The notes under the pieces are model-generated. The model was not told where the DNA came from, did no database searches, and was given only the letters and a program-made list of their open reading frames with translations. From the NCBI GenBank assembly GCA_930633495.1, contig CAKNFJ010000001.1:3061001-3125000 (forward strand): a stretch of DNA of 64,000 bases. The letters run 5' to 3'. The stretch is from Hyphomicrobiales bacterium. Lineage in GTDB: Bacteria > Pseudomonadota > Alphaproteobacteria > Rhizobiales > Beijerinckiaceae. Position numbers and translations under genes: made by a program. This document shows positions 44,752 to 55,802 of this stretch, piece after piece. Within the stretch, counting starts at the first letter, position 1. Each line of letters begins with the position of its first letter.

Positions 44752-44846
44752 CCCGATTCCAATGTTCCGGATCGGGCGCAGAGTAGGACGGGCATCGGAT
44801 AATTGCGAGACGGAGAACGCCGGCGCGAGCCGCCGGTCGGTCCTGC

Positions 44847-45542
44847 CTAGGACTGAAAGAGGCGGCTGTACTGGGTCTCGTGCCAGGCGCTCGCCATGGC
44901 CAGGGCCGGGGACAGGCTGCCGATCTCGTCATCCGCGATCGTGCTGGCGTGGAGGCCCGCCTGCTCGATCGCGTCGGCAGCCTCGACGAGGATGCGCTGC
45001 CCGGCCGTATGGCCGAGGGGCACCAGCCGGATCGCCGCGTTCACCTGCCCCTCGACATAGATCCACAACAATCCGTTCAGGGCCGCCGCGGGGGCGATCC
45101 GCCAATGATGGGTGGCCAGGGCGAAGGTGCCGGCGAAGGTCAGTGCGTCGTCGCCATGCGCCGAGGCCGCTGGAAGTTCGAGATCGACGAGGAGGCGCAG
45201 GAGCGCTTCTCCCAGGCGCCGGTCCTCCAGCTGGAACTCGCGGCTTTCGCGGCCTGCGGCAAGCCAGGCATTCGCGGCGCGGAAGCGCTCCCCGTCGCCC
45301 GCTCCCAGAGCCTGCGCCATGCGCCAGAACAGGGCGCCGTCCAACTGCGCGACATTCGTCCGCAGCGTGCCGAGGATCCAGTCGCGCGCCGTCTTCTCGT
45401 CATGGACCCAGCCGGCGAGGACGGCGGCTTCGAGACCGCGGGAATAGGAGAACCCGCCGACGGGCAAGCCCTGGCTCACCAGCCGCAGCAGGTGTAGCGG
45501 CATGGTCTGGCGGCTCTGGCCCGCATCCGGGGTCGCATCCAT
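44847..45542 (-). CDS. ureF: Urease accessory protein UreF
   Basis: A 231-residue helical chaperone with LVSQGLPVGGFSYSRGLEAAV near the start and FRLVPLGHTAGQRIL-type segments (RLVPLGHTAGQ) later, diagnostic for UreF. It forms a complex with UreD and UreG that delivers nickel and CO2 to apo-urease. It starts 3 bases after ureG. Confidence 0.93.
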   Translation of the reverse strand: MDATPDAGQSRQTMPLHLLRLVSQGLPVGGFSYSRGLEAAVLAGWVHDEKTARDWILGTLRTNVAQLDGALFWRMAQALGAGDGERFRAANAWLAAGRESREFQLEDRRLGEALLRLLVDLELPAASAHGDDALTFAGTFALATHHWRIAPAAALNGLLWIYVEGQVNAAIRLVPLGHTAGQRILVEAADAIEQAGLHASTIADDEIGSLSPALAMASAWHETQYSRLFQS

Positions 45543-45545
45543 CGG

Positions 45546-46196
<651 letters not shown>

Positions 46197-46238
46197 TGTT
46201 GCAGATGCCTCGGCTTCGTGGGGCGGCGCTCCACGGCG

Positions 46239-46775
46239 TCAGCCGTGGGAGTGACCGTGTTCTCCGTGAGTATGGGGATGGGAATGCGGTTCGTCATGCC
46301 CATGATGATGCGCCGCGCCGCCATGCGAATGGCCATGGCCGGAATAGGCGCCGCGAACGGGATTGAACTCCGCCACGATCTCCTCGACCTCCGCGCCGAG
46401 ACCTTCGAGCATGGCCTTGATGACGTGGTCGCGCAGGATCAGGATCCGGTTCGGTTCGATGGCGGCAGCGAGATGGCGGTTGCCGATGTGCCAGGCGAGT
46501 TCGGTGAGATGAAGGGGGCCGTGGCCGCGAATGGCGTAGAGGGGCTCGTCGGCGGCTGCGATCTCGATGACGCCACTGCCTTCGAGCAACAACTCGTCGC
46601 CGGCCGCCAGGACGACCGTCTCGGGGAGATCGACGAGAACCTTGCGGCCATCGGCCAGTTCGATGGCGCGGCGCCGCAGATGGCGCTCGTCGTGCTGGAG
46701 TACGGCCTTGCCGAGGACCGGCTCGTGGCTCGTGCCGATCTGCGATGCGCGCCTGACGGCGATGGCTTTCAACAT
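46239..46775 (-). CDS. ureE: Urease nickel metallochaperone UreE
   Basis: A 178-residue protein. The N-terminal peptide-binding-like domain is followed by the nickel-binding domain with [23 protein letters not shown] (the conserved GNRH histidine). A very His-rich tail (over a dozen His in the last 35 residues) can store several nickel ions. The ATG at 46775 gives the normal UreE start MLKAIAV; longer readings add an unrelated extension. Confidence 0.93.
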   Translation of the reverse strand: MLKAIAVRRASQIGTSHEPVLGKAVLQHDERHLRRRAIELADGRKVLVDLPETVVLAAGDELLLEGSGVIEIAAADEPLYAIRGHGPLHLTELAWHIGNRHLAAAIEPNRILILRDHVIKAMLEGLGAEVEEIVAEFNPVRGAYSGHGHSHGGAAHHHGHDEPHSHPHTHGEHGHSHG

Positions 46776-47112
46776 TCGACGATCCCGTCCCGGCTGATGC
46801 GAGCCCGGCCTCCAGAGGAACGACCGGTGGGATTCCGGCGACGTTTCGGCCATGCAGGCTCGCCACGAGTTAGCGCAAAGAATGCGACTCTACCAGTATC
46901 CATCCGGCGAGGATTTTCGCGCCGGGGGAGTATCAGGTCGGGTGAATGAAATAGACTGTATAGAAATGGGATACTGAGCACAATCTTGAGCTGTGCTCCT
47001 GTTGGCTGCCGTTTTTATTTGCTGCATCAAGTGGGCCATGCGATAAAATCCGGCTTCAATTGAGCCCGTTTTTGACCCAAAAGACTTGGAAGATTTGGCT
47101 GAAGAGCGGTTC
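46776..47112. other. Divergent intergenic region between ureE and ureD
   Basis: These 337 bases hold the promoters of both urease operons. Roughly 46890-47090 is AT-richer than its surroundings. GTATC (46930) and GATAC (46970) are present but their spacing does not fit the NikR operator, and I find no convincing sigma-54 or sigma-70 boxes. No gene is supported here. Confidence 0.5.
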
Positions 47113-48018
47113 ATGAATGCGATCCTGCCTGTTCCGCCTTCGGGAGCCGCCCGGTTGCCCGCCGATCTGAGCGCGCGGGCGCATTATGCCGCGCAGCCGG
47201 GCAACTGGCTCGCCGAGCTGGAGCTGTGGTTCGCGCCGGGAGCGGGCAAGACCCGGCTGATGCGCCGGCGCCATGTCGGGCCGCTGGTCGTGCAGCAGCC
47301 CTTCCATCCGGAGAAGGACGGGACCTGCCACGTCTATCTGCTGCATCCTCCGGGCGGTGTCGCGGGCGGGGACCAGCTCGATCTGCGCTTCCATCTCGAT
47401 GCCGGTGCGCGCGTCGTTCTGACGACGCCCGGTGCGACGAAATTCTATCGCAGCGAGCAGGGCAACAGCACGCAGTCGACCGTCATCGCGGTCGGGGCTG
47501 GGGCGGTTTGCGAGTACCTGCCGCAGGAAACGATCCTCTTCGACGGCGCCGATGCGCGCATCGACACCAAGGTTTCGCTCGCGGCCGATGCCACCTATGT
47601 CGGGTGGGATTTCCTCTGCCTCGGCCGCCCGGCCGCGCGCGAGCGTTTCGATACGGGCGGGCTCAGCCAGCGCATCGAGATCACGCGGGACGGCAAACCG
47701 ATCTGGTTCGAAAGAGCCGGCATCTCCGGCGGATCTCCCCTCATGCAGGCCGCCTTCGGTCTTGGAGGGCAGCCGACATGGGGCACGATGGTCTATGCCG
47801 GCGCGATCGGCGACGATGCGGCCGTGCGGGTCAGGTCCGCCATCGGGGAACGCGGCGACGGCGTCTTTTCGGTCAGCCAGCTCGAACAGGCGGTGGTTTG
47901 CCGCTATCTCGGACCGCAGGCGGCCGACGGCAAGTCACTCTTCATCGAGGCATGGGACGTGCTCCGAACCCTGGGCCAGGGCAAGGCCGCCCACAGGCCG
48001 CGCATCTGGGCTACCTGA
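47113..48018 (+). CDS. ureD: Urease accessory protein UreD
   Basis: A 301-residue protein with [44 protein letters not shown] and [13 protein letters not shown], all diagnostic for UreD/UreH. It binds apo-urease and tunnels nickel from UreG. The ATG at 47113 is chosen as it gives the normal length; a TTG 27 bases upstream is in frame. It is the first gene of the rightward urease operon. Confidence 0.93.
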   Translation: MNAILPVPPSGAARLPADLSARAHYAAQPGNWLAELELWFAPGAGKTRLMRRRHVGPLVVQQPFHPEKDGTCHVYLLHPPGGVAGGDQLDLRFHLDAGARVVLTTPGATKFYRSEQGNSTQSTVIAVGAGAVCEYLPQETILFDGADARIDTKVSLAADATYVGWDFLCLGRPAARERFDTGGLSQRIEITRDGKPIWFERAGISGGSPLMQAAFGLGGQPTWGTMVYAGAIGDDAAVRVRSAIGERGDGVFSVSQLEQAVVCRYLGPQAADGKSLFIEAWDVLRTLGQGKAAHRPRIWAT

Positions 48019-48046
48019 ACTATCCGCTGCTGAACGAGGAACGGTC

Positions 48047-48349
48047 ATGGAACTTCTTCCACGCGAGAAAGATAAGCTCCTCCTCTTTACGGCGGGGCTG
48101 CTGGCGGAACGACGGAAGGCGCGCGGGCTCAAGCTGAACTATCCCGAGGCGGTGGCCTATATCTCCGCGGCCATTCTCGAAGGCGCGCGGGAAGGCCGCA
48201 CGGTCGCGGATCTGATGTCCTATGGCGCGACGCTGCTGAAGCGCGACGAGGTCATGGAGGGCGTGCCGGAGATGATCTACGACGTCCAGGTCGAGGCGAC
48301 CTTCCCCGACGGGACCAAGCTGGTCACCGTCCACAGCCCCATTCCGTGA
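48047..48349 (+). CDS. ureA: Urease gamma subunit
   Basis: A 100-residue protein of canonical length: [57 protein letters not shown] (read as two segments) and a terminal VHSPIP. It assembles with UreB and UreC into the (alpha-beta-gamma)3 enzyme. The ATG at 48047 is preceded by GAGGAACGG. Confidence 0.96.
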   Translation: MELLPREKDKLLLFTAGLLAERRKARGLKLNYPEAVAYISAAILEGAREGRTVADLMSYGATLLKRDEVMEGVPEMIYDVQVEATFPDGTKLVTVHSPIP

Positions 48350-48358
48350 GGTGCCGAC

Positions 48359-48670
48359 ATGATCCCGGGTGAATTCTTCATCGAGGACGGCGAGATCGAA
48401 CTCAACGCCGGGCGTGAGCGGCTGACGATCGACGTCGCCAATTCCGGCGACCGGCCGATCCAGGTCGGCTCGCATTATCATTTCTACGAGACCAACGCGG
48501 CGCTGCATTTCGACCGCGACAAGGCGCGGGGCTTCCGGCTCGACATTCCAGCCGGCACGGCGGTGCGCTTCGAGCCCGGCCAGTCGCGGACCGTCCGGCT
48601 CGTGGCGCTCGCCGGCGAGCGGGCGGTCTACGGCTTCAACGCCAAGGTCATGGGAAAGCTGGAGAGCTGA
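48359..48670 (+). CDS. ureB: Urease beta subunit
   Basis: A 103-residue protein of normal length: [39 protein letters not shown] and [16 protein letters not shown]. It lies 9 bases after ureA and 1 base before ureC. Confidence 0.96.
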   Translation: MIPGEFFIEDGEIELNAGRERLTIDVANSGDRPIQVGSHYHFYETNAALHFDRDKARGFRLDIPAGTAVRFEPGQSRTVRLVALAGERAVYGFNAKVMGKLES

Positions 48671-48671
48671 G

Positions 48672-50375
48672 ATGGCGCGCATTACCCGCGAGAACTACGC
48701 ATCCCTCCACGGCCCCACCAAGGGCGACCGCATCCGCCTGGCCGACACCGAGCTGGTGATCGAGATCGAGCAGGACCACACCATCTATGGCGAGGAGGTC
48801 AGCTTCGGCGGCGGCAAGGTCATCCGCGACGGCATGGGCCAGAGCCAGCGCAACGCCGCCGAGGTCGCCGACGTCGTCATCACCAATGTGGTCATCCTCG
48901 ACCATTGGGGGATCGTGAAGGCCGATGTCGGCATCAAGGACGGGCGGATCGCCGCGATCGGCAAGTCCGGCAACCCCGATATCCAGCCCGGCGTCGACAT
49001 CGTCATCGGCCCCGGCACCGACATCATCGCGGGCGAGGGCAAGATCCTGACTGCGGGCGGCATCGACACCCATATCCATTTCATTGCGCCGCAGCAGGCC
49101 GAGGAAGCGCTCACCAGCGGCACGACCACGCTGGTAGGCGGCGGCACCGGCCCCTCGGTCGGCACGCTCGCCACCACCGTCACGCCCGGCCCCTGGTACA
49201 TCCACCGCATGCTCGAGGCGGTCGAGGACCTGCCGATCAATGTCGGCCTGCTCGGCAAGGGCAATGCGAGCCTGCCGGAGCCGCTGCGGGAGCAGGTCCG
49301 GGCCGGCGTCATCGGCCTCAAGCTGCATGAGGACTGGGGCACGACCCCGGCCGCGATCGACAACTGCCTTTCGGTCGCCGACGAGATGGACGTGCAGGTC
49401 GCGCTGCATTCCGACACGCTGAACGAGAGCGGCTTCGTCGCCGACACCTTCGCCGCGATGAAGGGCCGCGCCATCCACTCCTTCCACACGGAAGGCGCCG
49501 GCGGCGGCCATGCGCCGGACATCATCACGGCGGCGGGGCAGGAGAACATCCTGCCCTCCTCGACCAATCCGACCCGGCCCTACACGATCAACACCATCGA
49601 CGAGCATCTCGACATGTTGATGGTGTGCCACCACCTCAGCCCGCAGATTCCGGAAGACGTCGCCTTCGCCGAGTCGCGCATCCGCAAGGAGACGATCGCG
49701 GCCGAGGACATCCTTCACGATCTCGGCGCCTTCTCGATGATGTCGTCGGATTCGCAGGCGATGGGCCGCATCGGCGAGACGACTTTGCGCTGCTGGCAGA
49801 CCGCGCACAAGATGAAGGTGCAGCGCGGTCCACTGCCGGAGGACAGCGCGCGCAACGACAATTTCCGCTGCAAGCGCTATGTCGCCAAATACACGATCAA
49901 CCCGGCGATCACCCATGGCTTCGCCCATGAGATCGGCTCGATCGAGGTCGGCAAGCGCGCGGATCTCGTGCTCTGGAAGCCGGCCTTCTTCGGCGTCAAG
50001 CCGTCGCTGGTGATGCTCGGCGGCATGATCGCCACCGCGCCGATGGGCGACCCCAACGCCTCGATCTCGACGCCGCAGCCGGTGCATTACCGGCCGATGT
50101 ATGCGGTCCTCGGCCGGGCGCGGGGCAAGACCGGCGTCACCTTCGTGTCGCAGGCGGCGCTCGACGACAAGATCGGCGACAAGCTGCAGCTCCAGAAGCA
50201 GCTGGTGGCGGTGAAGGGCACGCGCGGCGTCCGCAAGAAGGATATGATCCACAATTCGCTGACGCCGAAGATCGAGGTCGATCCCCAGAACTATCGGGTC
50301 CGGGTCGATGGCGAGCTGATCACCTGCGAGCCGGCAAGCTCGCTTCCGATGGCGCAGCGCTATTTCCTGTTCTGA
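48672..50375 (+). CDS. ureC: Urease alpha (catalytic) subunit
   Basis: A 567-residue amidohydrolase of canonical length. The nickel-bridging carbamylated lysine is in [12 protein letters not shown], metal histidines in [20 protein letters not shown] and [13 protein letters not shown], the flap cysteine/histidine in [19 protein letters not shown], and the last metal aspartate in [13 protein letters not shown]. All look intact. It hydrolyses urea to ammonia and carbamate in the cytoplasm. Confidence 0.97.
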   Translation: MARITRENYASLHGPTKGDRIRLADTELVIEIEQDHTIYGEEVSFGGGKVIRDGMGQSQRNAAEVADVVITNVVILDHWGIVKADVGIKDGRIAAIGKSGNPDIQPGVDIVIGPGTDIIAGEGKILTAGGIDTHIHFIAPQQAEEALTSGTTTLVGGGTGPSVGTLATTVTPGPWYIHRMLEAVEDLPINVGLLGKGNASLPEPLREQVRAGVIGLKLHEDWGTTPAAIDNCLSVADEMDVQVALHSDTLNESGFVADTFAAMKGRAIHSFHTEGAGGGHAPDIITAAGQENILPSSTNPTRPYTINTIDEHLDMLMVCHHLSPQIPEDVAFAESRIRKETIAAEDILHDLGAFSMMSSDSQAMGRIGETTLRCWQTAHKMKVQRGPLPEDSARNDNFRCKRYVAKYTINPAITHGFAHEIGSIEVGKRADLVLWKPAFFGVKPSLVMLGGMIATAPMGDPNASISTPQPVHYRPMYAVLGRARGKTGVTFVSQAALDDKIGDKLQLQKQLVAVKGTRGVRKKDMIHNSLTPKIEVDPQNYRVRVDGELITCEPASSLPMAQRYFLF

Positions 50376-50437
50376 GCAGCTGGCGCGACTGCAACAGCCT
50401 CCGGAGCACAGTTTCCGGGGGCACCCGAGCAAACTAA

Positions 50438-50464
50438 CCGGCCGGTCGGCGTTCGACCGGCCGG
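50438..50464 (+). terminator. Perfect stem-loop between ureC and the urea transporter gene
   Basis: CCGGCCGGTCG (50438-50448) pairs exactly with 50454-50464 around GCGTT, followed by ATTGTT. A second copy of the right arm, GTCGACCGGCCG at about 50473-50484, could form an alternative pairing. Confidence 0.6.
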
Positions 50465-50500
50465 ATTGTTGGGTCGACCGGCCGACGGAAGGATGCCTGC

Positions 50501-51568
50501 ATGAGTTCGACACAGGTCCAGGAGAATGCCCTCGCGGCCTTCGGGATTCATGTCCTGCGCGGCATCGGGCAGGTGGTCTTCCAGAACAACGCCGTGTCCG
50601 GCCTGATCATCCTCGGCGCGCTCTTCTTCAATTCCTGGATCTATGGCGCGATCTGCCTGCTGGGCGCGGTGGTTTCGACCCTGACCGCGCGGGTTCTCGA
50701 TGCCGATGACGGGCTGATCGCGGACGGGCTGTTCGGTTTCAACGGCGCGCTCGTCGGCCTCGCGCTCGTCGCCTTCACCAGCGCGGATTTCCGCACCGGC
50801 GCGGTGCCGTCGTTCCACATGCTCGTCTACATCGTGTTCGCGGCGGCCCTGACCAGCGTGGTCTTCTCGACGATCGGGACCTTGCTGCAGCCGCACAAGG
50901 TGGCGGCGTTGACCGCGCCGTTCGTCCTGGTGGGCTGGCTGTTCCTCTTCGCGGTGCTGAAATTCGCCAATATCGAGGCAGGCCCCCTGGCCAAGCCGGT
51001 CTCGCCGGACCAGTACGCCGTGGCCGCCACCTATGTGCTGCCGACCTGGTATATGGGGATCGGCAATGCGATCGGGCAGATCTTCTTCCAGGACAACTGG
51101 ATCGCCGGATACCTGATCGTCCTCGGCATCGCCGTGAATTCGCGCATCAGTGCCGGGATGGCGCTGCTCGGGGCGGGGCTGGCGGCGGCGACCGCCGCCG
51201 TGTTCGGCGGGCCGGAAGGCGCGATCCGCGACGGCCTGTTCGGCTACAACGCCGCGCTCACCGCGATGGCGCTCGGCGGCTTTTTCCTGGTCCTGACCTG
51301 GCGGAGCTTCCTGTACACGCTCTTCGGCATCGTCGTGACGACCTGGCTGTGGGCCTCGGTCGCGATCTTCCTGAAGCCGATCGGCATGCCGGTGCTGACC
51401 TCCACCTTCGTTCTGGTGACCTGGCTGCTGCTCATCGGCGCGCATGGCTTCAGGGCCCTGGTGCCCGTGGCGCCCGCGGCCGCGACGACGCCGGAAGATA
51501 ATCGCCGGCGATTCCTCGCAGGCACCGGCTCCTCCGCCGCAGGAGCGGCTGGAGCGCCGGCCGCCTGA
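50501..51568 (+). CDS. Urea transporter (UT family channel)
   Basis: A 355-residue membrane protein with about ten helices and the internal duplication of UT channels: DGLFGFNGALVGLAL near residue 75 and DGLFGYNAALTAMAL near 245. FQNNAVSGLIILGALF and FQDNWIAGYLIVLGI also repeat. It forms the low-affinity urea channel, here directly downstream of ureC. An alanine/arginine-rich tail extends beyond the last helix. Confidence 0.92.
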   Translation: MSSTQVQENALAAFGIHVLRGIGQVVFQNNAVSGLIILGALFFNSWIYGAICLLGAVVSTLTARVLDADDGLIADGLFGFNGALVGLALVAFTSADFRTGAVPSFHMLVYIVFAAALTSVVFSTIGTLLQPHKVAALTAPFVLVGWLFLFAVLKFANIEAGPLAKPVSPDQYAVAATYVLPTWYMGIGNAIGQIFFQDNWIAGYLIVLGIAVNSRISAGMALLGAGLAAATAAVFGGPEGAIRDGLFGYNAALTAMALGGFFLVLTWRSFLYTLFGIVVTTWLWASVAIFLKPIGMPVLTSTFVLVTWLLLIGAHGFRALVPVAPAAATTPEDNRRRFLAGTGSSAAGAAGAPAA

Positions 51569-51619
51569 TCCGACGATCTCGATCGCGTCGGATGCCCGGC
51601 GCGCAATGCGCCTTCGAAG

Positions 51620-53080
51620 ATGGAGTTTTTTGCTGTGGGACTGCTCGGAATTCTCGTCTCCCTAGCGCTGCTGATGTGGCTCGCCTATCGCGGTTGGAGC
51701 ATCCTGATGGTCGCCCCGATCGCGGGTCTCGCCGCGGCGATCCTCGCCGGCGAACCGGTCCTCGCGCATTGGACGCAGACCTTCATGCCGGGCGCCGCCC
51801 GCTTCGTGGCGCAATGGTTCCCGATCTTCCTGCTCGGCGGGCTTTTCGGGAAATTGATGGACGATAGCGGCTCGATCGCCTCGATCGCCGATTATCTGAC
51901 CAAACGCCTGGGCACGAAGCGGACCATTCTTGCTGTCGTGCTCGCCTCCGCCGTCGTCACCTATGGCGGCGTCAGCGTCTTCGTCGCCTTCTTCGTGCTG
52001 GTCCCGATGGCGCAGCAGATGTTCCAGGCCGCGGATATTCCGCGCCGGCTGATGCCGGCCACGATCGGCCTCGGCGCCTTCACCTTCACGATGACGGCGC
52101 TGCCGGGCACGCCCTCGGTCAACAACGCGATCCCGATGCCGTATTTCGGAACGACCACCTTCGCGGCGCCCGGCATCGGCATCGTCGCCTCCGCGATCAC
52201 GCTGGCCTTCGGCCTGTGGTGGCTCGCGCGCGCCGAGGCTGCCGCCCGCCGCGCGGGAGAGGGGTTCGGCACGGTTGCCGAGCTTCCGGCCCCGATCGAC
52301 GAGAAACTGCGCGAGCAGGCGACGGCCGCAGGCGAATTCGACCCCGCGGAACTCGATCATGGCAAGCGGGCGGATGGACGCCCGCCCGTCGCGCTGGCGG
52401 CGCTGCCGCTCGCCGTCGTCATCGTGGTGAATTTCCTGATGGCGCTGGTGGTGTTTCCGCGGATGGATTTCGCCTTCCTGGCCGAGCCGGTCTGGGGCAG
52501 CACCTCGATCAACACGATCGGCGGCGTCTGGTCGGTGATGCTGGCCTTGGCGGCCGCGAACCTGACGGTGATCGCGGTGAACCTCCGCCGCATGCCCAAT
52601 ATTCGCGAGAGCCTCGACGCCGGCGCAAATTCCGCCGCGTTGCCGATGCTGACCATCGCCAGCCTGGTCGGGTTCGGCGCGATCGTCGCCTCCCTGCCGG
52701 CGTTCAACCTCGTTCGCGATGCGGTGATCGGCATCCCGGGCGGCCCGCTGATCTCGCTGACCGTCGCGATGAATACGCTGGCGGCCCTGACCGGCACGGC
52801 CTCGGGCGGTTCGGCCATCGCGCTTGCCGCGCTTGGGGATCACTTCCTCAAGCTGGCCGCGACCTATGGCGTCGACCCGGCCCTGATGCACCGGATCACC
52901 GTGATCAGCGCCGGCACGCTCGATGCGTTGCCGCATAACGGCACCGTGCTGATGCTGCTGCAGATCAGCAAGCTCACCCATGCGGAGAGCTACAAGGACA
53001 TGGTCATGACGGTGATCGTCGGCGTCGTGATCTCGCTGATCGCCGTTCTTATTCTGGGATCGCTGGTCGGGTCGTTCTAG
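51620..53080 (+). CDS. GntP-family permease
   Basis: A 486-residue secondary transporter with about twelve hydrophobic segments and the family features FLLGGLFGKLMDDSGSIASIA, VTYGGVSVFVAFFVLVPMA and TALPGTPSVNNAIPMPYFGT. GntP members are proton symporters for gluconate and related hydroxy acids or D-serine. Its position between the urea channel and the nickel importer is unexpected; an organic-acid nickel ligand is one possible cargo (inference). Confidence 0.87.
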   Translation: MEFFAVGLLGILVSLALLMWLAYRGWSILMVAPIAGLAAAILAGEPVLAHWTQTFMPGAARFVAQWFPIFLLGGLFGKLMDDSGSIASIADYLTKRLGTKRTILAVVLASAVVTYGGVSVFVAFFVLVPMAQQMFQAADIPRRLMPATIGLGAFTFTMTALPGTPSVNNAIPMPYFGTTTFAAPGIGIVASAITLAFGLWWLARAEAAARRAGEGFGTVAELPAPIDEKLREQATAAGEFDPAELDHGKRADGRPPVALAALPLAVVIVVNFLMALVVFPRMDFAFLAEPVWGSTSINTIGGVWSVMLALAAANLTVIAVNLRRMPNIRESLDAGANSAALPMLTIASLVGFGAIVASLPAFNLVRDAVIGIPGGPLISLTVAMNTLAALTGTASGGSAIALAALGDHFLKLAATYGVDPALMHRITVISAGTLDALPHNGTVLMLLQISKLTHAESYKDMVMTVIVGVVISLIAVLILGSLVGSF

Positions 53081-53091
53081 CCCATCGCATG

Positions 53092-53112
53092 CCAAGGCGG
53101 CTTCCGCCTTGG
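53092..53112 (+). terminator. Stem-loop after the GntP gene
   Basis: CCAAGGCGG (53092-53100) and its exact complement (53104-53112) enclose CTT, 11 bases after the GntP stop. Confidence 0.6.
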
Positions 53113-53140
53113 GGAGGCATCCGGGGCTGAAACGCCGAGA

Positions 53141-53177
53141 CGGATCGCCATGCGCCCGGCGGCTGCATGGCGATCCG
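53141..53177 (+). terminator. Second stem-loop upstream of nikA
   Basis: A perfect 13-bp stem, CGGATCGCCATGC (53141-53153) with 53165-53177, and an 11-base loop. With the preceding hairpin it separates nikA from upstream transcription. Confidence 0.55.
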
Positions 53178-53224
53178 GACGCGGCCCGGAGCCGGGCTCG
53201 AAAGCCGAGTTGACGGCGCATCTA

Positions 53225-53252
53225 GTATGATGTTCTGTAAAAAACTGCATAC
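53225..53252 (+). promoter_or_regulatory. NikR operator upstream of nikA
   Basis: GTATGA (53225-53230), exactly 16 bases, then GCATAC (53247-53252). The E. coli NikR operator is GTATGA-N16-TCATAC, so 11 of 12 half-site bases match and the spacing is exact. A TTGACG box (53210-53215) just upstream could be the -35. The site ends 25 bases before the nikA start, well placed for repression by the NikR encoded at 44308. Confidence 0.88.
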
Positions 53253-53277
53253 TCACAGCTGCCGGCGAGAACTCCCC

Positions 53278-54858
53278 ATGCGGACGCAGATGTTTCCGAG
53301 GCTGGCGCTCGCCCTTTCCGTCGCCGCCACGACCTTCGCCACCGCTGCGCTGGCGGATCCGAAGCTCAATTTCTCCTGGCCGATGAATGTCGGCCCGCTC
53401 AATCCGCATCTGTATTCGCCCAACCAGATGTTCGCGCAGACCATGGTCTACGAGCCACTGGTCCGTTACCGGGCCGACGGCACGGTCGGCCCCTGGCTCG
53501 CCGAGAGCTGGGAGGCGTCTGACGATGGCAAGGCTCATATCTTCAAGCTTCGCGGCGATGTGCGTTTCTCCAATGGGGAGGTGTTCGACGCGGGCGCCGT
53601 CAAGGCCAACATCGACGCGGTGCTGAAGAACCGGCCTCGCCACAGCTGGCTCGAACTGGCCAACCAGATCGTATCGGCCGACGTGGTCGCTCCCGACCGC
53701 ATCCGCATCACGCTCAAGGATGCCTATTATCCGCTCCTGCAGGAGCTGGCGCTGGCGCGTCCGTTCCGGTTCGTAGCGCCCTCGCAGTTCAGGAACGGCG
53801 GCACGGCCGACGGCATCGCGGCCCCGATCGGGACCGGGCCCTGGAAGCTGACGGAGACCCGGCTGGGAGAGCGCGACGTCTTCACGCGCAACGACGGCTA
53901 TTGGGGCGCCAAGCCCGCCTATGAGCAGGTAACGGTGAAGGTCATCCCCGATCCGAACACCCGCGCCATCGCTCTCGAGACGGGCGAGATCGATTTGGTC
54001 TACGGCACGGACGGGCCGATCTCGCCGGACATGTTCGACCGCTTCCGCCGGATGGGCACCTACACGACGGCGCTGTCCGAACCGCTGGAAACCCGGGCCC
54101 TGGCCATCAACACCAATCGTGGCGCAACGCGGGAACTCGCCGTCCGCAAGGCACTGAACCATGCGGTCGACAAGGAAGCGATGATCGCGACGGTGCTCTA
54201 CGGCACGCAGAAACGGGCCGATACGCTCTTTGCCGGCAATGTTCCCTATGCCGATGTCGGCCTCCGGCCCTACGCCTTCAACCCGGCGCTGGCCGGCCGC
54301 CTGCTCGACGAAGCGGCCTGGAAGGCGAAGGCCGCTGGCGGCATCCGCGAAAAGAACGGCGAGGTGCTGACCATCGAATTCAGCTTCGTCGGCACCGACG
54401 CCATCAGCAAGTCGATGGCCGAGATCATCCAGGCGGACCTCCGCAAGGTTGGGATCGATGTGCAGTTGATCGGCGAGGAGGAAAGCAGCGTGCTTGCCCG
54501 CCAGCGGGACGGGCGCTTCGGCATGATCTTCAACCGGACATGGGGGGCGCCCTACGATCCGCATGCCTTCGTCAGCTCCATGCGCGTCCCTTCCCATGCC
54601 GACTATCAGGCCCAACTCGGCCTGCCCGACAAGGCCGAGATCGACGCCAAGATCGGCCGCGTGCTGATCTCGACCGACGAGACCGCGCGGCGGCAGCTCT
54701 ACAAGGACATCCTCACACGCCTGCACGAGGAGGCGGTCTACCTGCCGCTGACCTATGTCACCGCGATCGCCGTCGCCAAGCCGAAGGTCGGCAAGATTCC
54801 GTTCGGGGCGATGTCCAGCGAGATTCCCTTCGAAGAATTCGTGCCGAAAGCGGATTGA
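53278..54858 (+). CDS. nikA: Nickel ABC transporter substrate-binding protein NikA
   Basis: A 526-residue family-5 periplasmic binding protein with a signal peptide ([20 protein letters not shown], cleavage after ALA). It shows extended similarity to E. coli Nik[66 protein letters not shown] and [12 protein letters not shown]. The Trp and His (equivalent to W398 and H416) that bind the nickel complex are kept. The ATG at 53278 gives a clean signal peptide and lies just after the NikR operator. Confidence 0.95.
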   Translation: MRTQMFPRLALALSVAATTFATAALADPKLNFSWPMNVGPLNPHLYSPNQMFAQTMVYEPLVRYRADGTVGPWLAESWEASDDGKAHIFKLRGDVRFSNGEVFDAGAVKANIDAVLKNRPRHSWLELANQIVSADVVAPDRIRITLKDAYYPLLQELALARPFRFVAPSQFRNGGTADGIAAPIGTGPWKLTETRLGERDVFTRNDGYWGAKPAYEQVTVKVIPDPNTRAIALETGEIDLVYGTDGPISPDMFDRFRRMGTYTTALSEPLETRALAINTNRGATRELAVRKALNHAVDKEAMIATVLYGTQKRADTLFAGNVPYADVGLRPYAFNPALAGRLLDEAAWKAKAAGGIREKNGEVLTIEFSFVGTDAISKSMAEIIQADLRKVGIDVQLIGEEESSVLARQRDGRFGMIFNRTWGAPYDPHAFVSSMRVPSHADYQAQLGLPDKAEIDAKIGRVLISTDETARRQLYKDILTRLHEEAVYLPLTYVTAIAVAKPKVGKIPFGAMSSEIPFEEFVPKAD

Positions 54859-54860
54859 CG

Positions 54861-55802
54861 GTGGCGGCCTTCATCGCCCGACGCGCGCTCCTGCTGATCC
54901 CGATGCTGCTGGGGGCATCGCTGGTCATCTTCCTGATGTTGCGGCTGGGACCGAGCGATCCGGCGATGGATTATCTGCGGCTGTCGAAGGTGCCGCCGAC
55001 GCCGCAGGCGCTCGAAGACGCTCGTCAGATGCTCGGGCTCGATCGGCCTATTGCCGCCCAGTATCTCGACTGGCTCGGAAAGGCGCTGACGCTCGATTTC
55101 GGAGTGTCCTATGCGACGCAGCGACCGGTGCTGCCGGACCTGCTGCACTACCTGCCGGCGACGCTGCAGCTCGCGGGCGTCGCACTGGTGCTGACGCTCG
55201 GGCTGTCCATTCCCATGGGCATCTGGGCTGCCCGCCATCGTGAAGGCTGGCCGGACCAGATCGTCAGGCTCGTCGCCTTCCTCGGCGTCTCCATGCCGAA
55301 TTTCTGGCTGGGCTTCCTGCTGGTGCTGGTCTTCTCCATCCAGCTCGGCTGGCTACCGCCGATGGGGCGCGGAAGCCCGGCGCACCTCATCATGCCGGCC
55401 ATCGCCATCGCCTTCATGTCGATGTCGATCAATGCGCGCCTGCTCAGGGCGAGCATGCTGGAAATCGCCGGGCAGCGCCATGTCCGCTATGCCCGGCTGC
55501 GGGGCCTGCCCGAGCGCAGGGTGGAGCGCTCCCATATCCTTCGCAACGCCTGGCTGCCGATCATCACCGCCACGGGCATGCATATCGGCGAGCTGATCGG
55601 CGGCACGCTGGTGATCGAGAGCATCTTCGGCTGGCCGGGCGTTGGCCGCTACGCCGTTTCGGCGATCATGAACCGGGACTATCCGGTCATCCAGTGCTTC
55701 ACGCTGGTCATGGTGACGATCTTCGTCGTCTGCAACCTGATCGTCGACATCGTCTATGCTTGGTCGGACCCGCGAATCCGTCTTTCGGCGGAGGGCGCAT
55801 GA
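54861..55802 (+). CDS. nikB: Nickel ABC transporter permease NikB
   Basis: A 313-residue permease closely resembling E. coli NikB (314 residues): [75 protein letters not shown] and [15 protein letters not shown] use GTG at 54861; an in-frame TTG at 54855 overlapping the nikA stop is the alternative and adds two residues. Confidence 0.94.
   Translation: MAAFIARRALLLIPMLLGASLVIFLMLRLGPSDPAMDYLRLSKVPPTPQALEDARQMLGLDRPIAAQYLDWLGKALTLDFGVSYATQRPVLPDLLHYLPATLQLAGVALVLTLGLSIPMGIWAARHREGWPDQIVRLVAFLGVSMPNFWLGFLLVLVFSIQLGWLPPMGRGSPAHLIMPAIAIAFMSMSINARLLRASMLEIAGQRHVRYARLRGLPERRVERSHILRNAWLPIITATGMHIGELIGGTLVIESIFGWPGVGRYAVSAIMNRDYPVIQCFTLVMVTIFVVCNLIVDIVYAWSDPRIRLSAEGA

Noticed and set aside
46925..46975. 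GTATC...GATAC pair in the ureE-ureD gap as a NikR site
   Set aside because: The half-sites are 35 bases apart and lack the GTATGA/TCATAC core; the spacing does not fit NikR.
46995..47030. Possible sigma-54 promoter before ureD
   Set aside because: The GG and GC elements are 15 bases apart rather than 10, so the strict spacing rule fails.
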